A DNA stretch of 64,000 bases from positions 16,892,460 through 16,956,459 of the forward strand of contig CAKAKS010000062.1 in the NCBI GenBank assembly GCA_916700875.1, read 5' to 3'. Both the position numbers and the translations under genes were made by a program. Positions 1 through 13,200 of this stretch are shown here, one piece after another. Under the pieces are notes generated by a model that saw nothing but the letters and a program-made list of their open reading frames with translations, searched no databases and was not told the origin of the DNA. This DNA comes from Sebastes aleutianus. Taxonomy: Eukaryota > Chordata > Actinopteri > Perciformes > Sebastidae. Position 1 is the first letter of the stretch. Every line of letters begins with the position of its first letter.

Positions 1-320
1 ACCTGCAACCTAAACTTAAGACTAAAAAGTGTATTAGTACTGACACAATTAATCAATTGACTAACAAATAAATCAACCAACATTAACAACCATAACATCA
101 ATAAATGTCATAAATTTCTATCATTATAAATTAAACAGCTTTGTGTTTTTGACTGTTGGTCAAAAGTTGAGATAGGCATTTTATTTATTTTTTGCCATTT
201 AATTGCTGAAACAATCAAAGTAAAAATCGATAGATTACTCAATAATTCCAATAATACTTTGTTTTTGCAGACCTACAGTATATGCTTATAACGCTAAATT
301 TACTACAGAACTAATGTAAA

Positions 321-851
321 CTTTAAAGCAATAATTTGACATTTTGGGAAATACACTTATTCACCTTCTTGCAGAGAGTTAGATGAGAGGATTGATAACC
401 CTCATGTCTGTACGGTAAATATGAAGCACACATGGGAGAAGTTAACCTTCAGGGCTTTCTTTCAGAAAGGTTTTATTTTAACCCAAACCATAATCTTTTC
501 CTAAACATAACCAAGTACAGTAGGTTTGTTGCCTAAACCTAAGGAGATTTCTGGCAGAAGGGCCTGAAGTCAAACTTCTCCCATATGCATATGAAGCTAC
601 AACCAGCAGCCAGTTAGCTGGCTAAAGTCTGAAAAATGGGGAAAAACAGCTAGCTTGATCCTGTCCAAAGATGACAAAATCCACCTACCAGCAGCTCACT
701 AATTAACAAGTTATACCTTGTTTGTTTAATCGGCTGAAGTGTAAAAACGACATGTTGTGATTCTACGGGGGGTTTGTGTGCTGGACTATTTCTTGGCACA
801 GAGCAGCGACTTCCTGAAGTCTGTCGTCACCGTGAGGTGTCCAGGCAACCA
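321..851 (+). repeat. Dispersed teleost repeat, family A (GACATTTTGGGAAATAC)
   Basis: The segment starts with TTTGACATTTTGGGAAATAC and includes GAGAGTTAGATGAGAGGAT, CATGTCTGTACGGTAAATATG, CAGCAGCCAGTTAGC and GTCACCGTGAGGTGTCCAGG. The same blocks recur at 1681-1976, 31685-31850 and, reversed, at 32415-32526 and 40690-40896, with a 3' part at 39890-39990. It has no coding capacity. I cannot assign it to a named family. A younger MITE interrupts it at 428-588. Confidence 0.75.
428..588. mobile_element. 161-bp MITE nested in family A, with perfect 9-bp target duplication
   Basis: The element is flanked by ATATGAAGC at 419-427 and again at 589-597. Its ends are imperfect inverted repeats of about 28 bp: it begins ACACATGGGAGAAGTT and, read from the other end, GCATATGGGAGAAGTT. 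Removing it restores the uninterrupted family A sequence. There is no ORF inside. A 9-bp duplication is typical of Mutator-like elements, but without a transposase the superfamily is a guess. Confidence 0.8.
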
Positions 852-1042
852 ACGGCGTTAATACATAGTAGCTTATTGTCTTCAATCATTGTCACATAAT
901 ACCAAGACTAGCATCTTAACCAATCAGGTTTTTGTGAGAGAATAAATTAGTTGAAAAGTCATAGGAGGGTAAATATGAAACTCCTGGCTAAAGATGTGTG
1001 TTTTCCCTTTGAAGCGATGAGTGTTTTTCAGGATGAGCCTGC

Positions 1043-1098
1043 TGTGTGTGTGTGTGTGTGTGTGTTGTGTGTGTGTGTATGTATGCGTGTGTGTGTGA
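1043..1098. repeat. GT/CA microsatellite just downstream of the SH3 exon donor
   Basis: An interrupted (TG)n on the plus strand, hence (CA)n in the SHANK1 transcript. It begins about 15 nt beyond the exon 13 donor at 1111-1112. Intronic CA repeats close to donors can bind hnRNP L and alter exon inclusion. Confidence 0.9.
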
Positions 1099-1112
1099 CT
1101 GCTGGTGATCAC

Positions 1113-1226
1113 CTGATCGGTTCTCTTGGCTTCGATGCATCACTTCCTCCACACAGTCAGAGGGGAACCAGCCTGTGCGACCCCTGACCGTCCCTTCCCA
1201 ATATCCGCCTTCGCCAACACTCAACA
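1113..1226 (-). CDS. shank1: SHANK1 exon 13: end of SH3 domain
   Basis: Two bases, 37 codons, one base; residues 641-678. It reads VLSVGEGGYWEGTVRGRTGW, then FPSDCVEEV and HRSQENRS. GYWEGTV..GRTGWFP is the SH3 RT/n-Src/distal core. The acceptor is CCTCTAG and the donor GTGATC. About 15 nt into the next intron the transcript enters a long CA repeat. This is the last SHANK1 exon in the window; the RLFRHYTVGSYD and PDZ exons were looked for in 1-1112 and are not there. Confidence 0.94.
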
Positions 1227-4200
1227 CTAGAGGGATGGGGGGGCAGGAAAGAGCAGCATATCAGGAAAAAGCAACACAACACGCACCAACACACACACAC
1301 AAACACCAATTATAAATGAACACACGTAAAAAGACATTATACATTATACAGACAGAAAAGAAATAATGTAGACACACACACGGACATGCAAACCTCCTAC
1401 ATACTCACCAAGACATACATACCTGGCGACACCTTAGACTCACTCACAAATACACACATATTCATACCTGCAGACATTGAATACAAACATATATAGAGAC
1501 CTTACACTCATGTTAGGACATGGCCATTTTACAAACTCATCTGAAGACACTTGGATCTGTCTCTGAGACTGATAGATCTCCATAGCAAGTATCTCCTCTC
1601 AGACTTGAGAAACATTATTTAAGTAATATTTTTCGTGCTTTTTATCAATGCTAGTCAACACACTGTTTTCTCAGGAGATCCTTAAAGTTTGACAATTTGG
1701 GAATTTTTTTTATTCGCTTTCTTGCTGGGTGTGAGATGAGAAGATCGATACCACTCCTATACTTGTCTGTTAAATATAAAGTTATAGCCAGCAGCTGGAT
1801 AGCTTAGCTTAGCACAGTGACTGAAACCAGGTGTAAACAGCTAGCCTTGCTCTGTCCGAAGGTAACTAAATCCATCTACCAGCACCTCTAAAGCTCACAA
1901 ACCGAAGTATAAAAATGGCAAGTTGTGGTTTTACGAGGGGTTATCTTCTCACCTAACTCTCGGCAACAATTTTGGTGGGAATGTTCAACTTCTCAGAGCT
2001 TGATTAAATGTTAAAGGGTTGCTACTAGAACCAACTCTGCATCCCAATGCAGCTTTTAGCCACTTTTAACTCATTTATTGTTTTCTGGTCCAAACTTGTC
2101 CCGAATGGTTGAATCTCAACATTGTCATCAGCCGTGTCCCCATATAACTTGTAGGCAGAAGCAAAACACAGAAAATCTGCACCAAAGCTTAAAGGAAACT
2201 GAATATTGGACTTACAATGGGATGCTCATGTGGCATGCTATGCCCTGTGTCATCTCTCTTCCCAGGATCCTATGTTCCCCAGCTCAATATCCTCTTAATA
2301 TGATACATTAAGGATTTTATGATCTCAGCAATGTTTTTTTTCCCAAGTTCAAATGTTCGATGTATGTTTCCCTGGGTCAATACGTTGAAATCACCCATAG
2401 CTTATATCCTTCTGATGTTATATTCCTCAATACAGTTTTCTTGAATTTAGACATTGATATCTCCACAGTGGCTGAACATTTTGACCATTCAAACTGCATT
2501 CGAAACATCAATCTCCCTTTGTTCTTTTGCAATTACATAACATACATAGGGGAACATAGGGATGATCCTAAGCAGTAAGCAGATAGCATTAGCTATGGTG
2601 TTGTGGTCAGTGCAAGGCCTATTGAAAGAGGCGGGGACACGAGTCTGGAGCTATGGGGTATGACACATGTGCAGTGTAACTGGAGCTGCGGTTGTGCGTT
2701 GCTATTGGCTCAATTTCGGCGAGCGCAGATCAGATTTTACTGCGCATGTGTTGTACCCCAAAGATATGACACGTTGACGCCCGACAGCTCCTCTTTTCAC
2801 CTTCCTTGGGTCAGTGGATATTTGCCAGTGTAGTATTAGCTAATGGCAGGTAGATAAAGTAAATGTTCTTGTGATGCAGCATCTCACTGTGTGTCCAAAA
2901 TACTTTATCAGGTAGATAAATGGTGTTAGCTTAAAAGCTGCTAATTAAATCTCAACTCTGGAATTGTTAAACCCCTGCAGTCAGCAGCTTATATATTATA
3001 AGGAACTATTTGGGGCTGTGCCAAAGCCCTAAACAGAGAGGGATTCTGTATAAGTAAGTAACATTTACATCTTTTAAAATGTGTCTGTAATGTTGCTTTG
3101 CATGTTTCTGAATGTGCCTTCAATTCACTTTTACAAGTGTGTTGATGTCAAAGCTGCCTGTTTGATTCATTAGTACCAGGTGTAATCAGCCTAACAAACA
3201 CTGACTCCCAACCAGACAAACACTTTGAACTCACATGTAAGACAAAATGCAGTATTATGCTCCAGCACACACACACATCCACACTGTGGATCATGACATG
3301 AAAATGCACATACTCACCTTTGACCCTGTCTCCCTTATTGAAGCTGATTTCTCGCTCTCCCTGGGCAGAGTGTGATCGAGTAGCTACAAAGACGCGTCCT
3401 GGGACGGCACTGTAGAGGCGTCTCCGCTGGCCCGCGGTAGGTGCAGCTGTGCTGACAGGTGCAGGCCTGGGTGGGAGGGAGCAGGAGGTGGGGCGGATGA
3501 TTTGAGACTGAAGTTTAGAACTCAAAGCTTCCTATAGGTATTGGTGACTAAATTGCTAAATGCAATACTTAGTTTTTTTGAGAGAAAGGGAACGCCTCTG
3601 TTAAACTGGCTACTTAAGACCGGAAATTTGATAATTTTTAAGACTGTTTGCCAGTTCTCCAAAAATGTGCCTGAACGGTCCAGGCCTCTCTATTAGGCCA
3701 TATTTTAATGGTTTAATTTAAAGGCTGTCAAAGTTAACGCGTTAACACAAATTTGTTTTAATGCCACAAATTTCTTTAACGCATTAACGCAGTCGTGCTA
3801 TCCCCACTTAAAATCGATTGTGTGTCTTCGTCGCTTTGTACGGCAAAGCAGGGTTTATGCTCGCCGTAGTGTAAAGCATGTAGGCGCCGACAGGGGCGTC
3901 CTGGTGCATTCAGGTGTGCCTCGTAAGCTCTGAGAAACTCTAGCTGTTGTTGTAAAGTAGCCTCCTGCCATCTAGTGGATCTTCTTTTTGTTGTTTAACA
4001 GATTGTTCCCCAATTGATCAATAGTATCAACTGGTGAAATAAGTTATTGTTATTACATATTAAATACATTATTTAACCGTTTAACTGATTTGTGAATTTG
4101 AAGAATCGTGACACCCCTAATAAATACAACGGCTTCAGTTCCCTGTCAGAAAGGGCTGTCTCACAGCAAGATAAAACCGTGAAAATATTCTAGATATTGC

Positions 4201-7200
4201 GTACACTTAAACTGAGATTGATTTTTTAATGTGAGCCTTTCTTTTACAGTAGCTAAAATACATTTTGCTGCTGCCCCCGTCCACATCAGTACATTGTTTA
4301 GCTTTCGTGCTGGTACTCCTGTCTGTTTCTCCAAACTGGGGGCGTGCCGGCCGCCATCCACTGTAGGTAATATACTGATTATGAATAAGTTCCTCATACA
4401 GTATAACACCACTTAAAAATGTCCAAACTATCTCTTTAACCAGCCTAGATGAACCTACAGTATTCAACACTTAGAAAAGTGGAAGAAAGGTTCTTGTTCA
4501 GCAAGTTTTTGCCACTCACGCCTGTCTGCGACTCTGCCTGCTCCGGTCCTCCTTGTCTCCGATCCTTCCTCGGGACGGGGAACGCGTCCTCGCCCCTCTG
4601 GGACTGCTGGAGCTCCGTAGGGTTCCCGTATGTTTGTAGCCCTGAGAGAGACAGACAGGGAGAAAGCATATTACATTAAAGATATATGTTACAATACGAC
4701 AAAAAATACATTCATTTTCAATTTTCCATCCATGCATGTGATAATTTCATATTATTGCTGCATACAGTATTCTGTGTATGATATTGTATTACCACTATAA
4801 TTTTGAATAATTGTACAAGGTACGAGCACATATTAATGCAAAGTTTTGATTACAGCAATAGTTTTTTGGCTGTTTGGATGTTGTTTCTGTTTTTGTTTTA
4901 AGTTTCTGTATCTTTTTATTTTAAATACATTCACTACTACTTACACTAACTTACTAACAGTACATTTTCTATTTTTCTATTCATTTATTGTTAACGACTG
5001 CATCTACTTTTCTGTCGCTGGGACAACTTTAACTTTTTCTGACTGCCACATCTATAATTAATCATAAAAACTCTCCTAATGCCATTGACTGTAATTTGAA
5101 GAGTTCATAATGTTTACGCATGATAACATCAACATTCATATAATGCTACATATAATAGAATGCATGTACCAATGTCTCATAAATTATGTAGTTTTATTCC
5201 ATGATGTATGTTTATGCCCATCACTCAGCATGATCACTCATCTGCTACATTGCCCATAAATAAAATATATGTACATTGATATTGTAGCTTATGCGAGAAA
5301 ACATGATATAAGTTGCTGTATTGAGTACTGTTCACCACTAGAGGTTGATAAAGGTCATCCATTCTATTGTATAATGCCCCTTCAAATTGTATAATGCAAT
5401 GGAAAAAGCCATTATGTGGGTATTAACTATTTCTCCAAGCTGCAGTTTGCACTTGTTAGTATCTACAACATTATTTTTGTAATAATAACAATTAGTGATA
5501 TGTGTAGCTGTTTAATGGGGAGTGACTCTGAATTCTTTTGAGAGGTCAAAAGCTCCACAACACTTACTAAATGGACCTCAAGGTGAAGTTGTTTTGTCAA
5601 CTGCCATTTACAATGTCAAGAACTTCTTCTTTCTCACACACACACCTGCACAGAGACTATGTTGGTCCCCGGAGCGTTGGGCACTGCCATCCAGTCTGGC
5701 AGGTTCATGCTGCTGTCGCTGTTGGCCCGGAGGAAGGGATGAGGGTTGGGTATTGTCAGAGTCCGGGTACTCTCCCGCCTCTGGGGGGCGTACTTTGGGG
5801 ACTCCACAAAGGGAACTGGGAGGTGAGAGGAGACAGGAAAGTGTGAGAGAAAAAACACAGTTTGTTTTCTTTGTCGCTGCTCTTATTTTGCACATCCTCA
5901 TACTCTACATACTCTAATTTAGTTTTCTTTATAATTTAAATTCCAACATGTTGTTGTGTTGTAAATGCTGCTAGAGAATATTCCTTATATTCTATTTCTC
6001 ATTGCTGCTCCCTTTTGCTTTTTGATATAATGCCTAATTTCCCCTGTGAAGATCCAATTCATCATTTTACATTACAACATTACAGGACGTTACACATCTC
6101 CAAACTGGCATGCAAAATTCAGACCAGACTTCAGCTACTTACCCACATCTGTATCCCGGTGGTTTTTGATAATTTCTCCCAGCTCAAAATGGCCGGACAT
6201 AACAGCCACCTGATTAAAACACACATACAATCTTTTTGGATACAGTCATTTGGCGAAAAAAACACAAAATGTAAGGGTGGAACAAACTGTTCACTATTTC
6301 TCTTGTAATTACAGTAGGTAGCTATGTGGGTGATTTAATTGAAGCATTATTCTCCTGTATTTTCTTAATGACCCCATTTTGTCAGCGCTAAACTTGCACC
6401 TCTAATGGGCAAATTAACAAGTGATGAAAACCAGATTTGTGGCCATGGTGGCACGTTAAAAATCATATTTACAAGGGACATAGATTTGCTGTTTTCTTGA
6501 ATAATAATAATACAGAAAACACATATGTGTACTCTCGCATGAGACCATATTTTTGTATTCTTTCCACCATTGCACAAATGCTTTTGACCTTTTTTATTTT
6601 ACAAACGACACAGGTCAGCACACAATCAGGCAAATTTCAATGCTTTCTCCCTGTTGTCTCCTTTCGTTTTGTCTCTCGCACACACAAACACAACAAATTG
6701 TCTCAGCTGGCTTTTTCTGCACTGACATAGTTAATATATTTAGATTAAGGGGTCACACGCAATCCAGCCACCTGGGACCTCTGTGTGCATCGCAGCACAA
6801 TAATGGTTTAAAGTGAAATTAGGCCCTGGCACTTTCTGCTACGTTAACTTAATAAGACACTAAACCATACAACCACCCAACACGCATAATTATCCAGCCA
6901 GGCACACAGCCATTACCTGAAAGGGGGTCTGCCCACTGTTGTTCTTTGTGTCTTTATTTGCTCCCCGGTAGAGCAGAATTCGTGAACAGCTTTCCTGCAA
7001 CAAACAGCACTGATTAATATACATTACTCGTAAAATATAAATTGTATAATTACTGCTTAATGCAGAAATGCATGTAATCTGTTCACATGTATGCATTGGC
7101 TTTAGAAAGCACAGTGTTCTCTTCCTTTGACTTTGTCTGCATTTCCTTGTGCTATAATGTCAATTATATAGCAAAGATAAAGAGCATTTATGTGGCTTTC

Positions 7201-10200
7201 AACCAAGATATAAGGTGTTTAATCGTAACATTTTCTTTATTCTATAGAAGCTGAAATTTGATCTCTATGAAAAAGTGTGTCTACCTTGTTGTATAAAGCA
7301 CAGATGTGCAAGGCAGTGTTTCCAGAGGCATTCTGGGAGGAAGAATCCGCCCCATAGAAAAGGAGGTGTTCCAGATGCTGCGAGTTACCATTCTGACAGG
7401 CCTGAGAGAGGATGAACAGATTGGAGGAGTGATGGAAAGATGGGGGGAGAGGGCAGGAAGATGTGGAAAAGGCAAAGAGTTTGTTAAGGAGGTAAAAAGA
7501 AAATGTACCAAAGAGTAAAAAAGGAAGGATTTATGTGGTTGTTTAATAAAGAGAACAGAGAGGCGGAGAAGCAAACAAGGATGAAGAACAGACAGTGACA
7601 AAGGGAGAGGAACAAGGTGACAGTTATTAAGTGACACCACATTTAATTAACACCACCTCCAAACTCAGAGGGCGAGAAAACAGAGCGAGAACACAAGCTA
7701 GATCCAATGATAACAATAATCGTACAATTATCAACATATGGACACACACATACAGCATCATACAGTGGAAATCAAAACTGTATGCATGTTATTATTATTT
7801 AGTCATAGGCAATTTATGTTATTATTAGGGCTGTCAAAGTTAACGCGATAATGACACGCTAACGCAAATTCATTTTAACGCGACACATTTCTTTAATGCA
7901 TTAACACAACTTGCTTACTTAGGTTGTAGCGGGCTCAGCTTTAAAGCTAGAGTGAAGATACTGGCATCATATGAAACTAGAAAACGCTCCAAACATGCGC
8001 TAAATTTTGGCGAGGAAAAACTGGCATGGTCATTTTCAAAGGGGTCCCTTAACCTCCGGCCTCAAGATGTGTGAATGAAAATGGGTTCTATGGGTACCTA
8101 CGAGTCTCTCCTTTACAGACATGCCCACTTTATGATAATCACATGCAGTTTTGAGCAAGTTATAGTCAAGTCAGCACACTGACACACTGACAGCTGTTGT
8201 TGCCTGTTGGGCTTGAGTTTGCCATGTTATGATTTGAGCATATTTTTTATGCTACATACAGTACCTGTGAGGGTTTCTGGACAATATTTGTCATTATTTT
8301 GTGTTGTTAATTAATGTCCAATAATAAATATATATATACATTTACATAAAGCAGCATATTTGTCCACTCCCATGTTGACAAGTGTAATACATACTTGACA
8401 AATCTCCCTTTAAGGTACATTTTGAACAGATAAAAAATGTGTGATTTAATTGCGATTAATCACGATTAACTATGGACAATCATGTGATTAAGTATTTTAA
8501 TTGATTGATAGCCCTAGTTATTATCAATTACGCCATGGCCGGATTAAATGGTCATTTCAGATTGACTGGCAGCTCTCCATTGCAATCACACATCAGGACA
8601 CTTCTTTCACTATTTTAGGTCAATAACTTAACAATGAATGTAAATATATTTGTGAAGAACGGATATTAAACTACAGGTAATCATAGCAACACTACTTCTG
8701 TTCCATGGTGTATTATATGCCTGTTAACTCACTGGTGGATTACTTTTTTAAAATGACTATTTCACCTTCTTATCCTGTGGTAAGGGACAATATAAGCTTG
8801 ACAATAAACACGATATTAGAAAATATTTAATTTAGTACATTTTCACCAACACATCATCCATTAGGGAACCCTTGAATTGCAATACCACTGGACTTTGCTC
8901 GTTGCTTCAGTATTATATACAGTAGATCCAAATGAAACTGAAAAACTCAACAGGGCCTCAAGGCTGATTTAATCCTGCCAAGAAATGTAAAAACACTGAA
9001 TATTTCAAATTTTGGGGGGCCATGGAAATATCCAATTTTTAAGATATCAGTGAATTTAATAATTTAATAATTAAAAATGTAATAAAAAAAATCTTAGTAT
9101 CAATGCTAAACATGTGAGTCAAATCCCACTCAACACACACACAGACAGAATAAGATGGAGGCCACGAGTGGCTGGGAGAGGTGAAGAGACAGATGCTGAT
9201 GAAGTGTGGGTGATCACACTGAGAGGAAGAGGCTGATACCTTATTATTCCTGTCCACTTCACTGCTGGAATATGAGGCCACAGAAGCAGGGTGGGTGGGA
9301 TGAAGGGTGAAAGGTGTCCAAGATAAAAGATGAGAGGTGTAGTGTTTCATGGCATGAATGTTTTTTGACGTAGACACAGATGCTGCACATACGCAGACAC
9401 TGGAACACAGAGTACACTGGTACATTACAAAAAGGATGCATGTACACTTGTGCAATACAAACAACAGAAACTAAAACCCCAAACTCCCCCAAGGCAGGAT
9501 GTTTTTTTCTGGTGCTTTCAGACCACAACCCCCAAATAGACACGAATTAGGCCACTGACCCCATTAGATTGAAAGTTTTTGCCCCAAGCATCCTCTAACA
9601 AATGTTTTGCTGTTGATTTAGTGTGGAATTAACTGTATACACAGCACATGGGAGATAATACCAGAAAGAATGAAACCTAAGATTAAATACTTTCTGTATT
9701 TGCAATAATATTCTCTTAATTCTTTTATCCAAAAAGTCTGGAAAAACCCTTTAAAGACCCTTGAAGTCTTAGCGGACCAAAATAATGGACACACCTGATG
9801 TGTCTCGTCCCAGCCGTTCTCGTCCCTGATGCCCAGTTTGGCGTGGTGGTAAAGCAGTGTTTCGCAGCAGGAGGTGTCCCCCCCTGTCAGCACAGTGTGG
9901 TAGAGCGGCGTCAGCCCTCGCCGGTCCTTATAGTCCGGAGACGCACCCAGAGACAGCAGGACCTGCAGAAAGACACAGCAGAGAAGGTAAACCTCATGCT
10001 CAGGCCATTCTCGAACGCTGGCAGTAATGATAACAATAAGGGAGTATAATAAAGTATGCAATTATTACTATGCAGTAAAATGATTATGAGCTAACAACAT
10101 AATACACAAAGCAGCAAGGAAAAATATCTTAAGGTGGTTTCCAACTTCAAGAATATTCATGGGATATTAAATCAGGATGGGAACACATAGCCGGGGGTTC

Positions 10201-13200
10201 AGAGAGGTCATGCAACACCTCAGGCTAGACAGCATTAAGTATTCAATCAGTCTGCAGTAAATCTTTATGCAGTTTAGCAGCTGTTTCTTTCCTTTGTAGA
10301 AAACATGGACTCTGACAATGTAACACATGCAATTATCTCCCCCTGAATGAGTTTCCCCCTCTACAGGTACCTGTCTTCATGGCGATTTGGGAGCTAAAGT
10401 TCTGGACAAATGCCTACAATGTAAATGTACCACACACCTTTAAACCAGGCAATCTGAATTTTAATGTATTTTTTTCTCTTTGGTTGAATAGAATAATTAT
10501 TTTGCCCATGTGCATTTTGTGTGTGGGTGGGTGTAGATTGCTGTGTGGGAGGGTCTGTTTATTCTGTCTTCAGCTTGTTTGCTTATACAGTAACACAAAT
10601 GAAGATAATACTGCCTCAGTTCCAGGGCAAGTATCCATCTTGCAGATACATACCCTGGTGTAAGTTGGATTTTCCTCTTTAATGGCATGGCAATGAAAAC
10701 TCATTACTTATGATTAGATAACAGCATTTCTATAAAAGGAAAAACAACGCATGTGAATGTTTACCAGCAGGGCTGTATGGCGGTGGCCTCGCACAGCTTT
10801 GTGTACGGGTGTGAGTCCATCTTTGGCGCGGAAGTCAATGTGAGCACCTCCCTCCGCCAGGACCCGGATGGCCTCACCTCCACCCGGCTCACACTGCACC
10901 GCCAGGGACAGAGCAGTCTCTGGCGGACACACACACACAGAGATTCAAATAGAGTTTTTAATGGTCAGAAGGATTGGTTTGAAAGTCAAATTATTTGGAG
11001 GGCACTGGCCAGATTGTTTGCTCCCAGGGGGCCGCTTGAATACTCAGTGGGAAAACTGTTTCAACAATACATTTCAACTATTTACACACAAGCTCTTCTT
11101 TCCTTGCTTTGAGGTTATAATCTTGAACACCTGCAGCTTTCTCCTTGCAGGTTAGACAAAAAAAACAAACATATTAAACTCAACAAAAGAAAAATGTTTT
11201 GTTGACGTTCAGTGTTTCTTACCAAAATGCGTTGTGTGTCTTGAGGTCTAACAAACATGTTGAGTGCATTTCCTTCTTCGTAAAACATGTGCAAAGACGA
11301 ATTTTAAATCATGGGCTGCGTTGAATAGTCTTTTTTGCTTAGGAAGGTGAAGCCTAACAGTGAAATGACCCGAAACTAGCAGCCATGATTAGAGCTAGTC
11401 GAATTCTCGAAATGCTAAGGAAAATGTTGCTTCCTTTCTTATCTCCTTTAGCATAGGGTACACTGGACCATCCTTTACCAAAGAAATGGAGATAATGCCG
11501 TCCCACAATCCCTTGCGGCAGCAACATTTTAAGTGACGCACATCAATAACGTCCGCCGTCGCATGATTACGTAGCTTAGTGTAAGTGCAGTCCGATTCCC
11601 TGAGAACGGCAGTTGTCTTTTCCTAAGTCCTTCACATCTTTTCTTGATCTCATGACGTTTTCTATCGAGGTCAAGGGAAAGTGGTTAGGAAAAGACATTA
11701 GGACGTAATTTTTTGGGACTATTCAATCACAGCCAGTATACTGTATACTAGCTTGCAGTCTTCTTCTTCACTCCCTTTGTTGGCTGAAGTTCATGAATAG
11801 TGAGGATCCAGACCCAGTTCCAGATCTGTCACTCTGCGCTTTTGGGTTTAAAAACAAAATAATTATTCCTCTACACGTGATAATAAAACAATTATTTGTA
11901 GCCGTTTTAAACGATAAATCCTCAGTATGTGGAAGGCTCTTGTGCCAGATCTGGCCCCCCCGAACGCTATATTTAAATTAGATTTAAAGGGAATTTTCAG
12001 GTACAGTTTCTGACAGAGAGCTTAAAGAAGACTCGCACCATGTTAACACTACTCCTAAATATGGTGGGAATTTGTAATATCAAATTTTGTATTCCCAGGT
12101 TTCTCAACAACATACCCTGAGACAATTCAGCCAACTGTAAAGTTTCCTGCAAATGTTCAAATTCACCTCTCTGCTAAAATGTAATGCAAATAAAAGCTTC
12201 TATTCACATCTCCTGATTGGTCTAATCCTATAAATCCAAATAAATACTAAAGCTGTTTTTCACACTTTGCCAATTATGTTGACATCAAGTAAAGCAACAA
12301 AGAAACTCAATAAAACAATTTCAAAACAAAAGCAATGTTGTGTCACAACACTTTTAACCTCACTTAACACACTTGAACTTCTTCACAGGTTTCCCAGTCA
12401 AAACAGTATACTGTACTGCTGGCTGCCATGGCGACAAGAGAGTTTTTGGCAAAGAGGAAAATGACTGAGGGCTTTTATCCTCAACCAGCTTCTGTGAAGC
12501 TCAGGTACAAATAATTTGGGGGGAATGTTTTCACAGCACTTCATCTGAAGTTACCATGTCGGGACGACTTAGGGAATGCCCATTAAACGGTTCCCTTGGC
12601 AGAGATGGAAGTGAGCCCCCGCTGACAGGAGCCACGCTGAATATGGTAGAATCATTTTATGTCCTATTAAAGGCACTCAGTGTGAGCCTTCTGCTGGGTG
12701 GGAAAGCATGAAGAAGGAGTTTCAGAGAGACAGGCAGGTCAAATGTAAAAAAGTGTTCACAATGGTTGTTTAATCTTTTTTTTTAACACATGGATTGAGT
12801 GAGTTTTTAATTCAAGCTTATTGTAGCAAAATAACTCATGCAATGGAATTTTGTTATCCAAATTTAAAGTGATTAAGTCATTTTCTAACCATGGCTCCAC
12901 TGATTTTTGTTTAAATTTCTCCCAAAAGCACAGAAACCAGGATCGAACATCAACCCCAAAGTAGCAGTAACCATCTCAAGTATTATTTTCATGTGTAGGG
13001 TGAGTATGTGGTGTGCATGTGATGTGAGTCGAGCATGTTAGCGAGTGGGGTTCATCGGAGCTCTCTGTTGGCCCCTGGTGTTCTGCAGTGGAAGTGTGTT
13101 TCACACCCGTGATGACAGGCGGTGTTTTGTGTTGTGACACTTTGCTCCCACAGCGGCTGGAGTGACACAGAGCAGCACACCCAGACTGTAAATGAGCCGT

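Noticed and set aside
1..1112. Next SHANK1 exons (post-SH3 linker and PDZ)
   Set aside because: No RLFRHYTVGSYD-like or GFGFVLRGAKA-like frame on the minus strand; the region is intron with repeats.
3467..3525. Upstream extension of SHANK1 exon 12
   Set aside because: Open but without family match; the CCCACCCAG acceptor at 3467-3469 gives the correct phase with exon 11.
9039..9543. Overlapping 141- and 94-codon frames on the minus strand
   Set aside because: Cys/Val/Ser-rich frames in an intron, no homology to SHANK or any family I recognise, and no splice context.
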